A DNA stretch of 64,000 nt from Bradyrhizobium guangxiense (GTDB taxonomy: Bacteria; Pseudomonadota; Alphaproteobacteria; Rhizobiales; Xanthobacteraceae). The stretch covers positions 1,394,501 through 1,458,500 of the forward strand of contig NZ_CP022219.1 in the NCBI RefSeq assembly GCF_004114915.1. Reading direction: 5' to 3'. A program made the position numbers and the translations under genes. The notes under the pieces are model-generated. The model saw only the letters and a list, made by a program, of their open reading frames with translations. It made no database searches and had not been told where the DNA came from. Positions 34,505-46,607 of this stretch are shown one piece after another (positions within the stretch are counted from its first letter, which is position 1; each line of letters opens with the position of its first letter).

Positions 34505-36523
34505 ATGAACATCTCCGTCCACGCCGAAGCCGACCTGACGGCGGTCACGCACAATGATCTCGCCAACGCCGTCCGCTTCCTCGCGGTCGACGCCATCGAG
34601 ACCTCGCAGTCGGGTCATCCCGGCCTGCCGATGGGCATGGCCGATGTTGCAACCGTGCTGTTCTCGCGCTTCCTGAAATTCGACTCGGCGCATCCCAATT
34701 GGCCGGACCGCGATCGCTTCGTGCTGTCGGCGGGCCATGGCTCGATGCTGCTCTACGCGCTGCTGCATCTGACCGGCGGCGACGTTAGCCTCGACGACAT
34801 CAAGGCTTTCAGGCAATGGGGCTCGAAGACGCCGGGGCACCCCGAATATCGTCATACGCCCGGCGTCGAGACCACGACGGGACCGCTGGGGCAGGGGATC
34901 GCGACCGCGGTCGGCATGGCGCTCGCCGAGCGGATGGCCAATGCGCGGCATGGTGACGGCCTTGTCGATCACTTCACCTATGTGATCGCCGGCGACGGCT
35001 GCCTGATGGAAGGCATCAGCCAGGAGGCGATCTCGCTGGCCGGCCATCTCGGGCTCGGCCGGCTGATCGTGCTGTTCGACGACAACGGTATCTCGATCGA
35101 CGGGCCGACGTCGCTGGCAACGTCCGACGACCAGCTCGCGCGTTTCGCCGCCTCCGGCTGGTCCGTGCGCCGCGTCGACGGGCATGATCCCGAGGCCGTT
35201 GCACAAGCGATTGCGGAGGAGCGGGAGACCGCAAAGCCGTCGCTGATCGCCTGCCGCACCATCATCGGCTACGGCGCGCCTGATAGGCAGGGCACCGAGA
35301 AGGCGCATGGCGCGCCGCTCGGCGCCGAGGAGACCGCGGCGGCGCGCCGGACGCTGGGCTGGGACTATCAGCCCTTCGTCGTGCCTGTCACGATCCAGAA
35401 GGCGTGGCGGATGATCGGGCAGCGCGGACAGGTCGATCGCCTCGCCTGGCTCGATCGCTACGAAGACGCGACGCCCGAGCAGCGCGATCTGTTCGTCGAG
35501 GGCAAGGCCGTCGCTCTGCCTGCCGCCTATGCGCTGGCCGCCGCGAAATTGCGCGAGCGCTTTGCCAGTGAGCGGCCGAAGCTCGCGACGCGGCAGGCCT
35601 CGCAACAGGTGCTTGACGGCATCGCCGGGACCATCCCAGTTCTGGTCGGCGGCTCTGCGGACCTGACGCATTCGAACCTGACGCACGCCAAGGCGCAGGC
35701 TCCCGTCACGCGCGGCGCGTTCGCCGGCGACTACATCCACTACGGCATTCGCGAGCACGGCATGGCCGCCGCGATGAATGGCCTCGCGCTCCATGGCGGC
35801 TTCATCCCCTATGGCGGCACGTTCCTCGCGTTCTCCGACTACAGCCGGCCAGCGATCCGCCTTGCGGCGCTAATGCGGCTGCGCGCCATCCACGTGATGA
35901 CCCACGACTCCATCGGCCTCGGCGAGGACGGCCCGACGCACCAGCCGGTCGAGCATCTCGCGGCGTTGCGCGTCATTCCCAACCTGCTCGTGTTCCGTCC
36001 CGCCGACGCGGTGGAGACGCTGGAGGCCTGGGACTGTGCACTCAGCTCCGAGAATCGTCCGTCTGTGCTGTGCCTGTCGCGGCAGGCCTTGCCGACGTTC
36101 CGCAGCGATGCCCGCGGCAAGAACCGCGTCGCGCGCGGTGCCTATCTCGTGGTCTCGCCGGATGGCGGCCGCGACGTGACGCTGATGGCGACCGGCTCGG
36201 AAGTATCGATCGCGCTGGAGGCCGCGCGCCTGCTCGCAACCGAGCACATCCGAGCAGCCGTGGTGTCCGCGCCTTGCTTCGCTCTGTTCGAGGAGCAACC
36301 GGATGATTACCGCGCCGCTGTGCTCGGTAGCGCGCCGCGCGTCGGGATCGAGGCGGCCGTCGCCGGCGACTGGCATCGCTGGATCGGCGCCGACGGCGAG
36401 TTCGTCGGCATGCGCGGCTTCGGGGCCTCGGCGCCGGCGCCGGTGCTCTACCGCGAATTCGGCATCACCCCACAGAGCATTGCAGAGGCGGCCCGCCGGG
36501 CGATCGCCCGCAAGAGCCAATAA
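34505..36523 (+). CDS. cbbT: Transketolase (672 aa)
   Basis: Thiamine-diphosphate enzyme moving two-carbon units between sugar phosphates in the regenerative Calvin cycle. Conserved elements: [38 protein letters not shown], the TPP motif [13 protein letters not shown]...FDDN, and the C-terminal half with [19 protein letters not shown]. Full length. It begins 17 bp after cbbP. Confidence 0.97.
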   Translation: MNISVHAEADLTAVTHNDLANAVRFLAVDAIETSQSGHPGLPMGMADVATVLFSRFLKFDSAHPNWPDRDRFVLSAGHGSMLLYALLHLTGGDVSLDDIKAFRQWGSKTPGHPEYRHTPGVETTTGPLGQGIATAVGMALAERMANARHGDGLVDHFTYVIAGDGCLMEGISQEAISLAGHLGLGRLIVLFDDNGISIDGPTSLATSDDQLARFAASGWSVRRVDGHDPEAVAQAIAEERETAKPSLIACRTIIGYGAPDRQGTEKAHGAPLGAEETAAARRTLGWDYQPFVVPVTIQKAWRMIGQRGQVDRLAWLDRYEDATPEQRDLFVEGKAVALPAAYALAAAKLRERFASERPKLATRQASQQVLDGIAGTIPVLVGGSADLTHSNLTHAKAQAPVTRGAFAGDYIHYGIREHGMAAAMNGLALHGGFIPYGGTFLAFSDYSRPAIRLAALMRLRAIHVMTHDSIGLGEDGPTHQPVEHLAALRVIPNLLVFRPADAVETLEAWDCALSSENRPSVLCLSRQALPTFRSDARGKNRVARGAYLVVSPDGGRDVTLMATGSEVSIALEAARLLATEHIRAAVVSAPCFALFEEQPDDYRAAVLGSAPRVGIEAAVAGDWHRWIGADGEFVGMRGFGASAPAPVLYREFGITPQSIAEAARRAIARKSQ

Positions 36524-36535
36524 GGAGGACGACCC

Positions 36536-39120
<2,585 letters not shown>

Positions 39121-39130
39121 GGAGATCGAC

Positions 39131-39538
39131 ATGAAGCTGACCCAGGGTTGTTTCTCATACTTGCCTGATCTGACCGACGACCAGATCTACAGCCAGGTGC
39201 AATACTGCCTCGCCAATGGTTGGGCGGTGAACATCGAGTTCACTGAGGATCCGCATCCCCGTAATACCTATTGGGAAATGTGGGGCCTGCCGATGTTCGA
39301 CCTCCAGGATGCCGCCGGCGTGATGATGGAGCTCGCCGAATGTCGCAGGGTCTATGGCGATCGCTACATCCGGATCAGCGGCTTCGATTCCAGCCATGGC
39401 TGGGAATCGGTCCGGATCTCCTTCCTCGTCAACCGGCCGCCACGAGAGGCGGAGTTCGAACTGGTGCGACAGGAGGTCGGCGGCCGCGCGATCCGTTACA
39501 CCACTGTGCGCCGGCAGGCCGCGCACGCGTCGACTTGA
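39131..39538 (+). CDS. cbbS: RuBisCO small subunit (135 aa)
   Basis: Small subunit of the L8S8 enzyme. Begins [19 protein letters not shown], then [20 protein letters not shown] and [14 protein letters not shown], the conserved small-subunit core; the extended C-terminus ([20 protein letters not shown]) is typical of red-type enzymes. Directly follows cbbL. Confidence 0.97.
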   Translation: MKLTQGCFSYLPDLTDDQIYSQVQYCLANGWAVNIEFTEDPHPRNTYWEMWGLPMFDLQDAAGVMMELAECRRVYGDRYIRISGFDSSHGWESVRISFLVNRPPREAEFELVRQEVGGRAIRYTTVRRQAAHAST

Positions 39539-39635
39539 CTATCCGCTTCCGCGCGGAGCCCTCCCTGCTCCGCATCCTTGGCGGACCAACTGCTTCGCCG
39601 CCTCCCTCGCGGCGAAGCCCTTTTTCGAGGCCCCG

Positions 39636-40568
39636 ATGCTCGATGTGCCCCACGCAACGACGACCGAGCCCAACGAGACCCATTTCGATCTCCGCAAGGA
39701 GGCCGAAGCGGCCGGAATCACCGGCACGCTGCAGCAGCTCGAGCAGGAGCTGGTCGGATTAAAGCCGGTGAAGAGCCGCGTGCGTCAGATCGCCTCACTG
39801 CTGCTGATCGAACGTATCAGGCAGCGCGCGGGCCTGGCCTCCGCGCCGCCGACGCTGCACATGTCGTTCACCGGAAATCCCGGCACCGGCAAGACCACGG
39901 TGGCGCTGCGCATGGCAAAGATCCTGCACGGTCTCGGCTTCGTGCGGCGCGGGCAGGTGATCTCAGTGACGCGCGACGATCTCGTCGGCCAATATATCGG
40001 CCACACCGCGCCGAAGACGAAGGAGATCTTGAAGAAGGCGATGGGCGGCGTGCTGTTCATCGACGAAGCCTATTACCTGCATCGCCCCGACAACGAGCGG
40101 GATTACGGTCAGGAGGCGATCGAGATCCTGCTCCAGGTGATGGAGAACCAACGCGAGGACCTCGTCGTCATTCTCGCCGGCTATGGCGAGCGCATGACGA
40201 GCTTCTTCGCTTCCAATCCCGGCTTCCGCTCACGCATCGCCCACCACATCGAATTCCCCGACTATGCCGAGGCCGAGCTGCTGGTCATTGCCGAGCTGAT
40301 GCTGAAGGAGCGCGGCTATCGCTTCTCGGTGCCGGCGCGCGAAGCGTTCGAGAGATACATCGCACTGCGCCGGACGCAGCCGTTCTTCTCCAACGCGCGC
40401 TCGATCCGCAACGCCGTCGATCGCATCCGGCTGCGGCAGGCCGATCGCCTGGTGTCCGATCTCGATCGCATGCTCGATGTCGCGGACCTCGAGACCATTG
40501 ATCCCATGGACGTCCTGGCGAGCCGAGTCTTCAGCGGCGGCGCCGATGTGCGGAGTGCAAAGCCATGA
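39636..40568 (+). CDS. cbbX: Red-type RuBisCO activase, AAA+ (310 aa)
   Basis: Hexameric AAA+ motor that removes inhibitory sugar phosphates from form IC/ID RuBisCO. Walker [17 protein letters not shown], pore-loop region [14 protein letters not shown], Walker [13 protein letters not shown], and the sensor/arginine region [15 protein letters not shown]. The frame is open further upstream, but ATG 39636 (MLDVPHATT) gives the normal length. Its stop overlaps cbbE (ATGA). Confidence 0.96.
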   Translation: MLDVPHATTTEPNETHFDLRKEAEAAGITGTLQQLEQELVGLKPVKSRVRQIASLLLIERIRQRAGLASAPPTLHMSFTGNPGTGKTTVALRMAKILHGLGFVRRGQVISVTRDDLVGQYIGHTAPKTKEILKKAMGGVLFIDEAYYLHRPDNERDYGQEAIEILLQVMENQREDLVVILAGYGERMTSFFASNPGFRSRIAHHIEFPDYAEAELLVIAELMLKERGYRFSVPAREAFERYIALRRTQPFFSNARSIRNAVDRIRLRQADRLVSDLDRMLDVADLETIDPMDVLASRVFSGGADVRSAKP

Positions 40569-41302
40569 CCAGAGAGATCATGATCGCTCCTTCGATCCTG
40601 GCCGCAGACTTCGCGCGCCTCGGCGAGGAGGTCGCAGCAATCGACGCGGCCGGCGCCGACTGGATCCATTGCGACGTCATGGACGGACACTTCGTGCCGA
40701 ACATCAGCTTCGGCGCCGACGTCATCAAGGCGATCCGGCCGATGACGACGAAGATCTTCGACGTCCATCTCATGATCGCCCCTGCCGATCCTTACCTCGA
40801 AGCTTTCGCGAAAGCCGGAGCCGATATCATCACCGTTCATGCCGAAGCCGGCGCCCATCTCGACCGTTCGCTTCAGGCGATCCGCGCGCTCGGCAAGAAA
40901 GCCGGCGTCAGCCTGTGTCCCGCCACTCCCGAGAGCGCGATCGCCTATGTGCTCGACCGCGTCGACCTCGTGCTGGTGATGACGGTCAATCCAGGATTTG
41001 GCGGCCAGTCCTTCCTCGAGTCCCAGCTCGAGAAGATCGAGCGGATCAGAGCCATGATCGGCGACCGGCCGATCCGGCTCGAGGTCGACGGCGGTATCAC
41101 GCGCGACAACGCCGCCGCCGTGGCGGCAGCGGGCGCCGATACGCTGGTAGCGGGTTCCGCGGTTTTTCGCGGCAAGAGCGTTGCGGAATATGGCGCAAAT
41201 ATCGGGGCTATTCGCATCGCCGCCGAGACGGGGCGGGTTCCGCACCTGCAAGATAGTTCTGCGCAACGGATGCGCGTAGGCGATGGAGGCCGTATCCGGT
41301 AG
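40565..41302 (+). CDS. cbbE: Ribulose-phosphate 3-epimerase (245 aa)
   Basis: Interconverts xylulose-5- and ribulose-5-phosphate. Beta-barrel with [16 protein letters not shown], the metal-binding [34 protein letters not shown] and [12 protein letters not shown]. The C-terminal tail after about residue 220 is slightly longer than usual. Start overlaps cbbX. Last gene of the cbb operon. Confidence 0.96.
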   Translation: MTREIMIAPSILAADFARLGEEVAAIDAAGADWIHCDVMDGHFVPNISFGADVIKAIRPMTTKIFDVHLMIAPADPYLEAFAKAGADIITVHAEAGAHLDRSLQAIRALGKKAGVSLCPATPESAIAYVLDRVDLVLVMTVNPGFGGQSFLESQLEKIERIRAMIGDRPIRLEVDGGITRDNAAAVAAAGADTLVAGSAVFRGKSVAEYGANIGAIRIAAETGRVPHLQDSSAQRMRVGDGGRIR

Positions 41303-41474
41303 ACTGCGCGAGGCCGAGCGTTGGCAGACCCAATCTGGAACTTTGACCTGAGTACGCCTTTCCTAAGAGCGAGCCAAGGCCAGGCGCGCGGTGGCGCAGC
41401 AAATCTTTTGCACAACCGCCATCGGCCTGACGCAAATCAGAGCAATAAGCTCTGCAAATGCGAGGGAGGGTCTC

Positions 41475-41687
41475 ATGGAGAACGTACGTCGCTACCGGGC
41501 GCTGGCGTCCCTCTGTCGTCAGCAGGCGGCCTACCGGCCGCTCCAGAACTGGCAACTCCTCGGCCAGGCTGAACATTTCGAATATCTTGCCGAAGTCGAG
41601 CTCAAGGCGCATTTCGACGCGTGCAACCTGCGACACGACGAGAGCGCCGCAGCGGCCGCGACATGGGAGACCCCGGTCGCGGCTTGA
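41475..41687 (+). CDS. Small helical protein, paralogue of the one at 31015 (70 aa)
   Basis: ENVRRYRALASLCRQQAAYRP and WQLLGQAEHFEYLAEVELKA align end to end with the 31015 protein, followed by a different Ala-rich tail. AGGGAGG stands six to eight bases before ATG 41475. It lies after cbbE, about 170 bp downstream, so the two paralogues bracket the Calvin region. Function unknown. Confidence 0.7.
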   Translation: MENVRRYRALASLCRQQAAYRPLQNWQLLGQAEHFEYLAEVELKAHFDACNLRHDESAAAAATWETPVAA

Positions 41688-41702
41688 TGGCACCGGGCCG
41701 GC

Positions 41703-42539
41703 TCAATGCGACATCAGCGTCGGCACCGTCATGGCTTCCAGCATGGCACGGGTGACGCCGCCAAGAACGCGCTCCTGCAATCGCGAATGGCCGTAGCCGC
41801 CCATCACCAGGAGATCGAGTGCCTCATCGGCCGCCAGCGACAGGATGGTCGGTTGGATGTCGGCGCGCGTCGCCGACAGGCTGATCGTGCGGGTCGACAG
41901 TCCGCGTCGGCCGAGATGTCTTGCTAGATTGTTGGCTGACGCGTCGCCGGGGACCGCGTCGGCCTCGTTGATGGTGATGATCACGATCTCGTCGGCACGT
42001 GCCAGGAACGGCGCCGCGTCGCGCACGGCGCGGGCAGCGAGGCGGCTGCCGTCCCAGCAGATGCCGATCCGTGCCGCCTTGAAAGCTCCACGGAATGTGT
42101 AGGGCAGGAACAGCACCGGGCCGCCCGACTGGAACAGGATCTCGCCCGGCACGTCGTTGTCGAACGAGCTGTGCGCCGGATCAGGCTGAAGCACGACGCT
42201 GAGGTCGTGCAGCCGCGCCATCTCGCCGAGGGAGCCCGCCGCATCCACCGGGATCGCGCCGAGCGGGCGCAAGGTGTAGGAGACGCCGGCGTTCGCCGCT
42301 TCGATTCCGAACACCGAGAGTGCGGCTTCGGCCCGCTCCAGTGCGCGCTCGCGTTCCAGCTCGAATACGGCAGCCACCGCCGCGCCGCCCTCCATCACAT
42401 AGGCAGCACTGGTTGCGACATAGCCGATCGCGACCGCGTCGAGCTGGGCGTTGAACTGCGCGGCAAGCGAAATCGAGCCCTCGACGGCTGCGCGCATGGG
42501 ACGCTCGGTGGGGATGTGGACGAGAATGTCTTTGTACAT
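41703..42539 (-). CDS. Universal stress protein, UspA family (278 aa)
   Basis: Length fits two Usp folds, of which the C-terminal one is clear: ATP-binding signature VMGGYGHSRLQERVLGGVTRA (G-x2-G-x9-G-[ST]). The N-terminus (MYKDILVHIPTERPM) matches the first Usp strand. ATG 42539 has GGAGG eight bases upstream; longer in-frame starts are less likely. Divergent from the Do-type protease. Confidence 0.88.
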   Translation of the reverse strand: MYKDILVHIPTERPMRAAVEGSISLAAQFNAQLDAVAIGYVATSAAYVMEGGAAVAAVFELERERALERAEAALSVFGIEAANAGVSYTLRPLGAIPVDAAGSLGEMARLHDLSVVLQPDPAHSSFDNDVPGEILFQSGGPVLFLPYTFRGAFKAARIGICWDGSRLAARAVRDAAPFLARADEIVIITINEADAVPGDASANNLARHLGRRGLSTRTISLSATRADIQPTILSLAADEALDLLVMGGYGHSRLQERVLGGVTRAMLEAMTVPTLMSH

Positions 42540-42706
42540 GGGGCGCCTCCGATGAAGATCATTCGGTGGCTGTAGTTTTTCACTGCCCGGAGGACCCGCG
42601 TTGAGCTGCATCAAATGCGCCGGGACGATCTTTCCCTGGGTGCCCGCCCGCATATCCTTTGCCAAGATTTAATCGGACGGACGGGACGTCGTAAGGTGAC
42701 GATCTC

Positions 42707-42741
42707 CATGTTGGACGCAAGGCGACACCTTATCCAACATG
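42707..42741. promoter_or_regulatory. Perfect 9-bp inverted repeat before the protease gene
   Basis: CATGTTGGA (42707-42715) and TCCAACATG (42733-42741) are separated by 17 bases and end 12 bases before ATG 42753. Could be an operator or an RNA hairpin covering the ribosome-binding region. Confidence 0.5.
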
Positions 42742-42752
42742 GACATTTCGAC

Positions 42753-44300
42753 ATGAACGATCACGTCAATTCCGACACCACGACGTCCCGCAAGATCTTG
42801 AGGCCGCGCCGGCTCGCGCTGCTCGGCAGCGTGGCCGCGCTCGGCGTCGCCGTGCTGGCGGCATCGCCCGCCTCTTCGCCGTTCGGCATGGCCTCCTTCA
42901 TTGCGCCGGCCCAGGCCACGGAATCCGCCGCAACGCCGCCGGGCTTCGGCGATCTCGTCAGCAAGGTCAAGCCCGCCGTCATCTCGGTGCGGGTCAGGAT
43001 CGACCAGGACAACGACAAGAGTGCGATGCTGCAGCAGAACCGGATGGACTCCGACGAGGACTCCCCATTCGACCAATTCTCGCGGCAGTTCGGCTTCCGC
43101 TTTCCGGGCGGTCCGAACGGCTTGCCGCGCCAGCGCCATCAGATGGTCACGGGCGAAGGCTCCGGCTTCTTCATTTCCGCCGACGGCTACGCCGTGACCA
43201 ACAACCACGTCGTCGACCACGCCGAGTCGGTGCAGGTGACCATGGATGACGGCACGACCTATACCGCGAAAGTGGTCGGCACCGATCCGAAGACCGATCT
43301 GGCGCTGATCAAGGTCGACGGCAAGAAGGACTTTCCGTTCGTCAAATTCTCCGACCAGAAGCCCCGCATCGGCGACTGGGTGGTCGCGGTCGGCAATCCC
43401 TTCGGTCTCGGCGGCACCGTGACCGCCGGCATCGTTTCGGCCAGCGGCCGCGACATCGGCAACGGCCCCTATGACGATTTCATCCAGATCGACGCGCCGA
43501 TCAACAAGGGCAATTCCGGCGGCCCGGCCTTCGACATGAACGGCAACGTGATCGGCGTGAACACCGCGATCTTCTCGCCCTCCGGCGGCTCGGTCGGCAT
43601 CGGCTTCGACATTCCGGCCTCGACTGCAAAACTCGTCGTCGCGCAACTGAAGGACAAGGGCGCGGTGACTCGCGGCTGGCTCGGCGTGCAGGTGCAGCCG
43701 GTGACGGCAGAGATTGCCGACAGCCTCGGCCTCAAGGAGGCGCGCGGCGCGATCGTCGACAATCCGCAGGATGGCAGCCCGGCGGCGAAAGCCGGCATCG
43801 AGGCGGGGGACGTCATCACCGCCGTCAACGGCACCGCGATCAAGGACTCCCGTGATCTCGCCCGGACCATAGCCACCCTGGCCCCGGGCAGCTCGGTGAA
43901 GCTCGACGTGTTCCACAATGGCGGCACGAGAACGCTGACGCTCGCGCTCGGCGAGTTGCCGAACGAGCGGCAAGCCAAAGCGAATGGCGGCTCTGACGAG
44001 GGCAGTGGGCAGTCGAACGCGGGTGCGCCGCGCCTCGGCCTCGCCCTGGCGCCGGCCAGCGAGGTTCAGGGCGCCGGCCAGAAGGGCGTCGTCGTCACGC
44101 AGGTCGATCCGCAAGGTCCGGCCGCGCAGCGCGGCATCCAGACTGGCGACGTCATCCTCAATGTCGGCGGCAAGGCGGTTGCCAATGTCGGCGAGGTTCG
44201 GACGGAACTGGCCCAGGCCAAATCGTCCGGCAAGCGCAGCGTGCTGTTGCAGGTCAGAAGCGCCGAGGCGACGAGGTTCGTCGCGGTGCCGCTCGCGTAA
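42753..44300 (+). CDS. Do-type periplasmic serine protease, DegP/HtrA (515 aa)
   Basis: Periplasmic quality-control protease. An N-terminal membrane/signal segment (RLALLGSVAALGVAVLAAS) precedes the trypsin-like domain with the triad His (VTNNHVVDHAE), Asp (DPKTDLALIKV) and Ser (NKGNSGGPAFDMNG). Two PDZ domains follow (about 310-400 and 420-510). ATG 42753 is preferred over 42711, since the latter would run through the inverted repeat. Substrate: unfolded envelope proteins, by family. Confidence 0.94.
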   Translation: MNDHVNSDTTTSRKILRPRRLALLGSVAALGVAVLAASPASSPFGMASFIAPAQATESAATPPGFGDLVSKVKPAVISVRVRIDQDNDKSAMLQQNRMDSDEDSPFDQFSRQFGFRFPGGPNGLPRQRHQMVTGEGSGFFISADGYAVTNNHVVDHAESVQVTMDDGTTYTAKVVGTDPKTDLALIKVDGKKDFPFVKFSDQKPRIGDWVVAVGNPFGLGGTVTAGIVSASGRDIGNGPYDDFIQIDAPINKGNSGGPAFDMNGNVIGVNTAIFSPSGGSVGIGFDIPASTAKLVVAQLKDKGAVTRGWLGVQVQPVTAEIADSLGLKEARGAIVDNPQDGSPAAKAGIEAGDVITAVNGTAIKDSRDLARTIATLAPGSSVKLDVFHNGGTRTLTLALGELPNERQAKANGGSDEGSGQSNAGAPRLGLALAPASEVQGAGQKGVVVTQVDPQGPAAQRGIQTGDVILNVGGKAVANVGEVRTELAQAKSSGKRSVLLQVRSAEATRFVAVPLA

Positions 44301-44327
44301 GGCGAACGACTCCTCTGAACCCATCCA

Positions 44328-44353
44328 AAAGGGCGGCCCTTGGGCCGCCCTTT
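44328..44353 (+). terminator. Intrinsic terminator after the Do-type protease
   Basis: 11-bp perfect stem AAAGGGCGGCC/GGCCGCCCTTT with a 4-base loop, followed by CCTTTC. It lies 28 bases past the stop codon. Confidence 0.8.
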
Positions 44354-44563
44354 CCTTTCGCCTTCAGGATTTTCGGCGGGCTCCGATAACATTCTCGTTA
44401 ACGGCAGGGATGGTGACCCGGTTCATACGAAAAAGCCGTGTTCGGCCATCACAGTTCCGATGCTCGTCAGCAACGACGCTGCCGAGCAGTTGCAAGCGTG
44501 GAACTCCGAACTTCAGGCCGCTTTGTGGAACTGGCCGGTGGTTCGTATTTGATCGGTGCCGAC

Positions 44564-44926
44564 ATGGGTCGATTGAAGCTCTCGCTGACAGGTGCGCTGC
44601 TCGTGGCGCCGCTGGTGCTGTGGGGCGGAAGCGCGCTCGGTCGTGATGACGGCCGCTACGCGAACTCGCCCCTCAAGCCGTGGTTCGACAGCCTGCGCAG
44701 CCACCTCGGTCCCTGCTGCTCGGACGCCGACGGTTTTGCCGTCTCCGACCCCGATTGGGAATCGCATAACGGGCATTATCGCGTGCGTCTCGACGGGGAG
44801 TGGATCGAAGTGCCGGACGAAGCCGTCATCACCGAGCCGAACCGCGCCGGCCGCACCATGGTGTGGCCGGTGAAGACGGCCTTCGGGATCTCGATTCGCT
44901 GCTTCATGCCCGGCAGCATGATCTGA
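44564..44926 (+). CDS. Exported hypothetical protein (120 aa)
   Basis: Signal peptide MGRLKLSLTGALLVAPLVLWGGSALG, then DDGRYANSPLKPWFDSLRSH, a CCSDADGF motif, and WESHNGHYRVRLDGEWIEVP; the Cys pair and a later Cys (IRCFMPG) suggest disulfides. Similar short exported proteins occur widely in Bradyrhizobium, without a named function. ATG 44564 is chosen because it starts the signal peptide. Confidence 0.78.
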   Translation: MGRLKLSLTGALLVAPLVLWGGSALGRDDGRYANSPLKPWFDSLRSHLGPCCSDADGFAVSDPDWESHNGHYRVRLDGEWIEVPDEAVITEPNRAGRTMVWPVKTAFGISIRCFMPGSMI

Positions 44927-44936
44927 GGCGTCAGCG

Positions 44937-45224
44937 TCAACGCTTGCTGGATTTGCGCTTCGACGACTTCCTGCTTGTCTTCTTGGCTGTCTTCCTGCTC
45001 GTCCGCTTCTTGGACGACTTCTTGCTCGCCTTCTTCGGGACCTTCTTGCCCTTCTTGCGCGCCTTCGACAGTCCGATTGCGATCGCCTGCTTGCGACTCT
45101 TCACGCGTCCGCCACGGCCTTTGCGACCGCTCTTTGCCGTGCCCTTCTTGTAACGTCGCATCTCGCTTTCGACCTCGCTACCGGAGCTGCGCGAGTAGCG
45201 GCGCTTCTTTGCCTTGCGTGCCAT
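44937..45224 (-). CDS. Lysine-rich DUF6496-like protein (95 aa)
   Basis: Highly basic small protein: MARKAKKRRYSRSSGSEVES, then the conserved core VKSRKQAIAIGLSKARKKGK, and a KKSSKKRTSRK-type repetitive tail that suggests nucleic-acid binding. The core matches what I recall as DUF6496. An EcfG-type promoter lies 25 bases upstream, so it is probably a general-stress gene. Histone-like action is inferred only from charge. Confidence 0.8.
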   Translation of the reverse strand: MARKAKKRRYSRSSGSEVESEMRRYKKGTAKSGRKGRGGRVKSRKQAIAIGLSKARKKGKKVPKKASKKSSKKRTSRKTAKKTSRKSSKRKSSKR

Positions 45225-45248
45225 GCATGTTCTCCCTTGGCCGGGGAG

Positions 45249-45273
45249 AACCATTCGACACGGGCATGGTTCC
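45249..45273 (-). promoter_or_regulatory. EcfG-type promoter (GGAAC-N16-GGTT) of the lysine-rich gene
   Basis: On the minus strand GGAAC lies at 45273-45269, then 16 bases, then GGTT at 45252-45249; ATG 45224 is 24 bases on. Fits the alphaproteobacterial general-stress consensus. Confidence 0.7.
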
Positions 45274-45303
45274 GAAAGAGCGCGCGACCTTGCAGGCGAA
45301 GGC

Positions 45304-45498
45304 CTAGAACGAATTCGCCAGCTCGATCTCGGCTTCCAGCACCTGGATGCGCCGTGCCGCCTCGGTGAAGGACAAATCGCGCGCATATTGTGCGGGCTGA
45401 TAGGCCTCTTCGCTCAGTCGTTTCAGCTTCAGTCCTTGCGCCCGGGTCATCTGCTCGGCGAGGAAGACCCTGGCGTTGAATTGACCTTGAATCTGCAT
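45304..45498 (-). CDS. Small DUF3072-like protein (64 aa)
   Basis: Contains MTRAQGLKLKRLSEEAYQP and LSFTEAARRIQVLEAEIELA, resembling the helical DUF3072 module (T-x-A-Q-x3-L-x-x-L-S-E-E-A ... E-A-x-R-R-I-x-x-L). Function unknown. Divergent from the 45560 gene. Confidence 0.65.
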   Translation of the reverse strand: MQIQGQFNARVFLAEQMTRAQGLKLKRLSEEAYQPAQYARDLSFTEAARRIQVLEAEIELANSF

Positions 45499-45525
45499 CT
45501 GACTTCTCCGTCCTGCAATCGTGAC

Positions 45526-45554
45526 TTGACTATATGTTCTTATTTTGTTCTAAC
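45526..45554 (+). promoter_or_regulatory. Sigma-70-like promoter ending just before ATG 45560
   Basis: TTGACT (45526-45531), 17-base spacer, TCTAAC (45549-45554) in an A+T-rich stretch. The predicted transcript start would fall at about the ATG, so the mRNA could be leaderless. Confidence 0.45.
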
Positions 45555-45559
45555 AAGCC

Positions 45560-45835
45560 ATGGACAACAGAATTAATGAAATTCGACGCAAAATCAGTGC
45601 GTTGAGGCAGGAAATGACCGCCGTCGAGGCCACCGTGCGCGATCGCGTCAACGGCGACCGCGATTGCATCGAACAGGCCCTGGCGCAGATGAATCTGCGG
45701 CGGAAGATCAATCTCGTGATCAGCGAATGGAAGGCTGCCGGCGGCGGTGATGTCCTGCCTGACGTTGGCGACCGGGTTCGCCATCGTCTCGTCAAGACAA
45801 TCGGCAATTCCGCGCGCGCGAGCATGCGGCGCTGA
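45560..45835 (+). CDS. Small coiled-coil protein (91 aa)
   Basis: Charged, helical protein starting MDNRINEIRRKISALRQEMT with heptad spacing and a later LRRKINLVISEWKAAGGG. No known domain. No Shine-Dalgarno sequence precedes ATG; see the promoter that ends five bases upstream. Followed closely by another small gene. Confidence 0.65.
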   Translation: MDNRINEIRRKISALRQEMTAVEATVRDRVNGDRDCIEQALAQMNLRRKINLVISEWKAAGGGDVLPDVGDRVRHRLVKTIGNSARASMRR

Positions 45836-45854
45836 AACCTTCGAGGGCGGCGCT

Positions 45855-46088
45855 GTGGAGGAGGACCCGGAAACTTACCGAATCTTGAGGCGACGCGCCG
45901 AGATTCTCGAACTGGGGTCTGCCATCCGGCAATTGCAGCGCGCGCGTCTCGAGGACGCTGCGGCCCAGATCTTGATCGGACGCAAGCGGGCGCAGCTCGA
46001 GCATCTCGTGAAGGCGAATGCTGCTACGCATGATCCGGAAACGTGCGAAGCGGTTTTCCGCAAAGATCATGCGCAAACAACAATCTAA
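45855..46088 (+). CDS. Small helical protein ending inside a dispersed repeat (77 aa)
   Basis: GTG 45855 with GAGGG upstream starts DPETYRILRRRAEILELGSA and ILIGRKRAQLEHLVK, a helical protein. The last 18 or so residues (HDPETCEAVFRKDHAQTTI) are encoded by repeat copy B, which supplies the stop codon. The frame may thus have been extended by repeat insertion. Function unknown. Confidence 0.55.
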   Translation: MEEDPETYRILRRRAEILELGSAIRQLQRARLEDAAAQILIGRKRAQLEHLVKANAATHDPETCEAVFRKDHAQTTI

Positions 46089-46127
46089 AGCGCGATGACG
46101 ATTCATCTAAATGCCATCGCGCTTTAG
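46028..46127 (+). repeat. Dispersed palindromic repeat, copy B
   Basis: GCATGATCCGGAAACGTGCG...CGGTTTTCCGCAAAGATCATGC, the GCGCAAACAACAA linker, then CTAAAGCGCGATGACGATTC...ATCGCGCTTTAG. Same build as copies A and C. Its first 60 bases are part of the preceding small ORF. Confidence 0.85.
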
Positions 46128-46217
46128 CCGCGGCTCAACCTTGCATCGCGCCGTCCGCAATGAACTGATGCGGACGCCGGATGACGTGTCGCTCGATGGC
46201 TGATCGCGCATCAAGAA

Positions 46218-46243
46218 AAAGCCCCGCGTCGGCGCGGGGCTTT
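46218..46243 (-). terminator. Intrinsic terminator of the 46264 gene
   Basis: On the minus strand: AAAGCCCCGCG/CGCGGGGCTTT, an 11-bp stem with a 4-base loop followed by TT, making a run of five T. It lies 20 bases past the stop of the small secreted-protein gene. Confidence 0.85.
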
Positions 46244-46263
46244 GATGTCGTGCCGGCCTGAGC

Positions 46264-46512
46264 TCACTTGGTGTTGGTCATGCCCTTGCTGTTCTGGTTG
46301 GTCATGGTGCCGCCCTGGTCTGAGCCGGGGCCCGAGCCGCCTTGGCCCGAGGGATCTGCGCCCTTGGACGACTTGGTGTTGGCGCCCGTGGTCTGCGACG
46401 ACGACACGGAGGATCCATGTTTCGCCTTGTGCGACTTGGCCTGCGCGGCGAGCGGTGCGGCGGCGAGGCCGGCTGCCAGCATTGCGGTGAGAACGAGCTT
46501 TGCCGTTGTCAT
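46264..46512 (-). CDS. Small exported Gly/Ser-rich protein (82 aa)
   Basis: Signal peptide MTTAKLVLTAMLAAGLAAAPLAAQA, then a low-complexity polar tail (SSVSSSQTTGANTKSSKGAD and repeated GG). Such proteins are abundant in Bradyrhizobium and often stress-induced. An EcfG-type promoter stands 39 bases upstream and an intrinsic terminator follows, so it is a single-gene unit. Function unknown. Confidence 0.75.
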   Translation of the reverse strand: MTTAKLVLTAMLAAGLAAAPLAAQAKSHKAKHGSSVSSSQTTGANTKSSKGADPSGQGGSGPGSDQGGTMTNQNSKGMTNTK

Positions 46513-46550
46513 GCGAGGGAACTCCCTGGGTTAAATTGACGCAGGCAGCC

Positions 46551-46575
46551 AACCGCCATTTGCCGCAGGAGTTCC
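46551..46575 (-). promoter_or_regulatory. EcfG-type promoter (GGAAC-N16-GGTT) of the 46264-46512 gene
   Basis: Minus strand GGAAC at 46575-46571, 16-base spacer, GGTT at 46554-46551; ATG 46512 is 38 bases downstream. Confidence 0.7.
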
Positions 46576-46607
46576 CAACAAAGCTCCCGCCGCGCTTCAC
46601 GCGTGCT

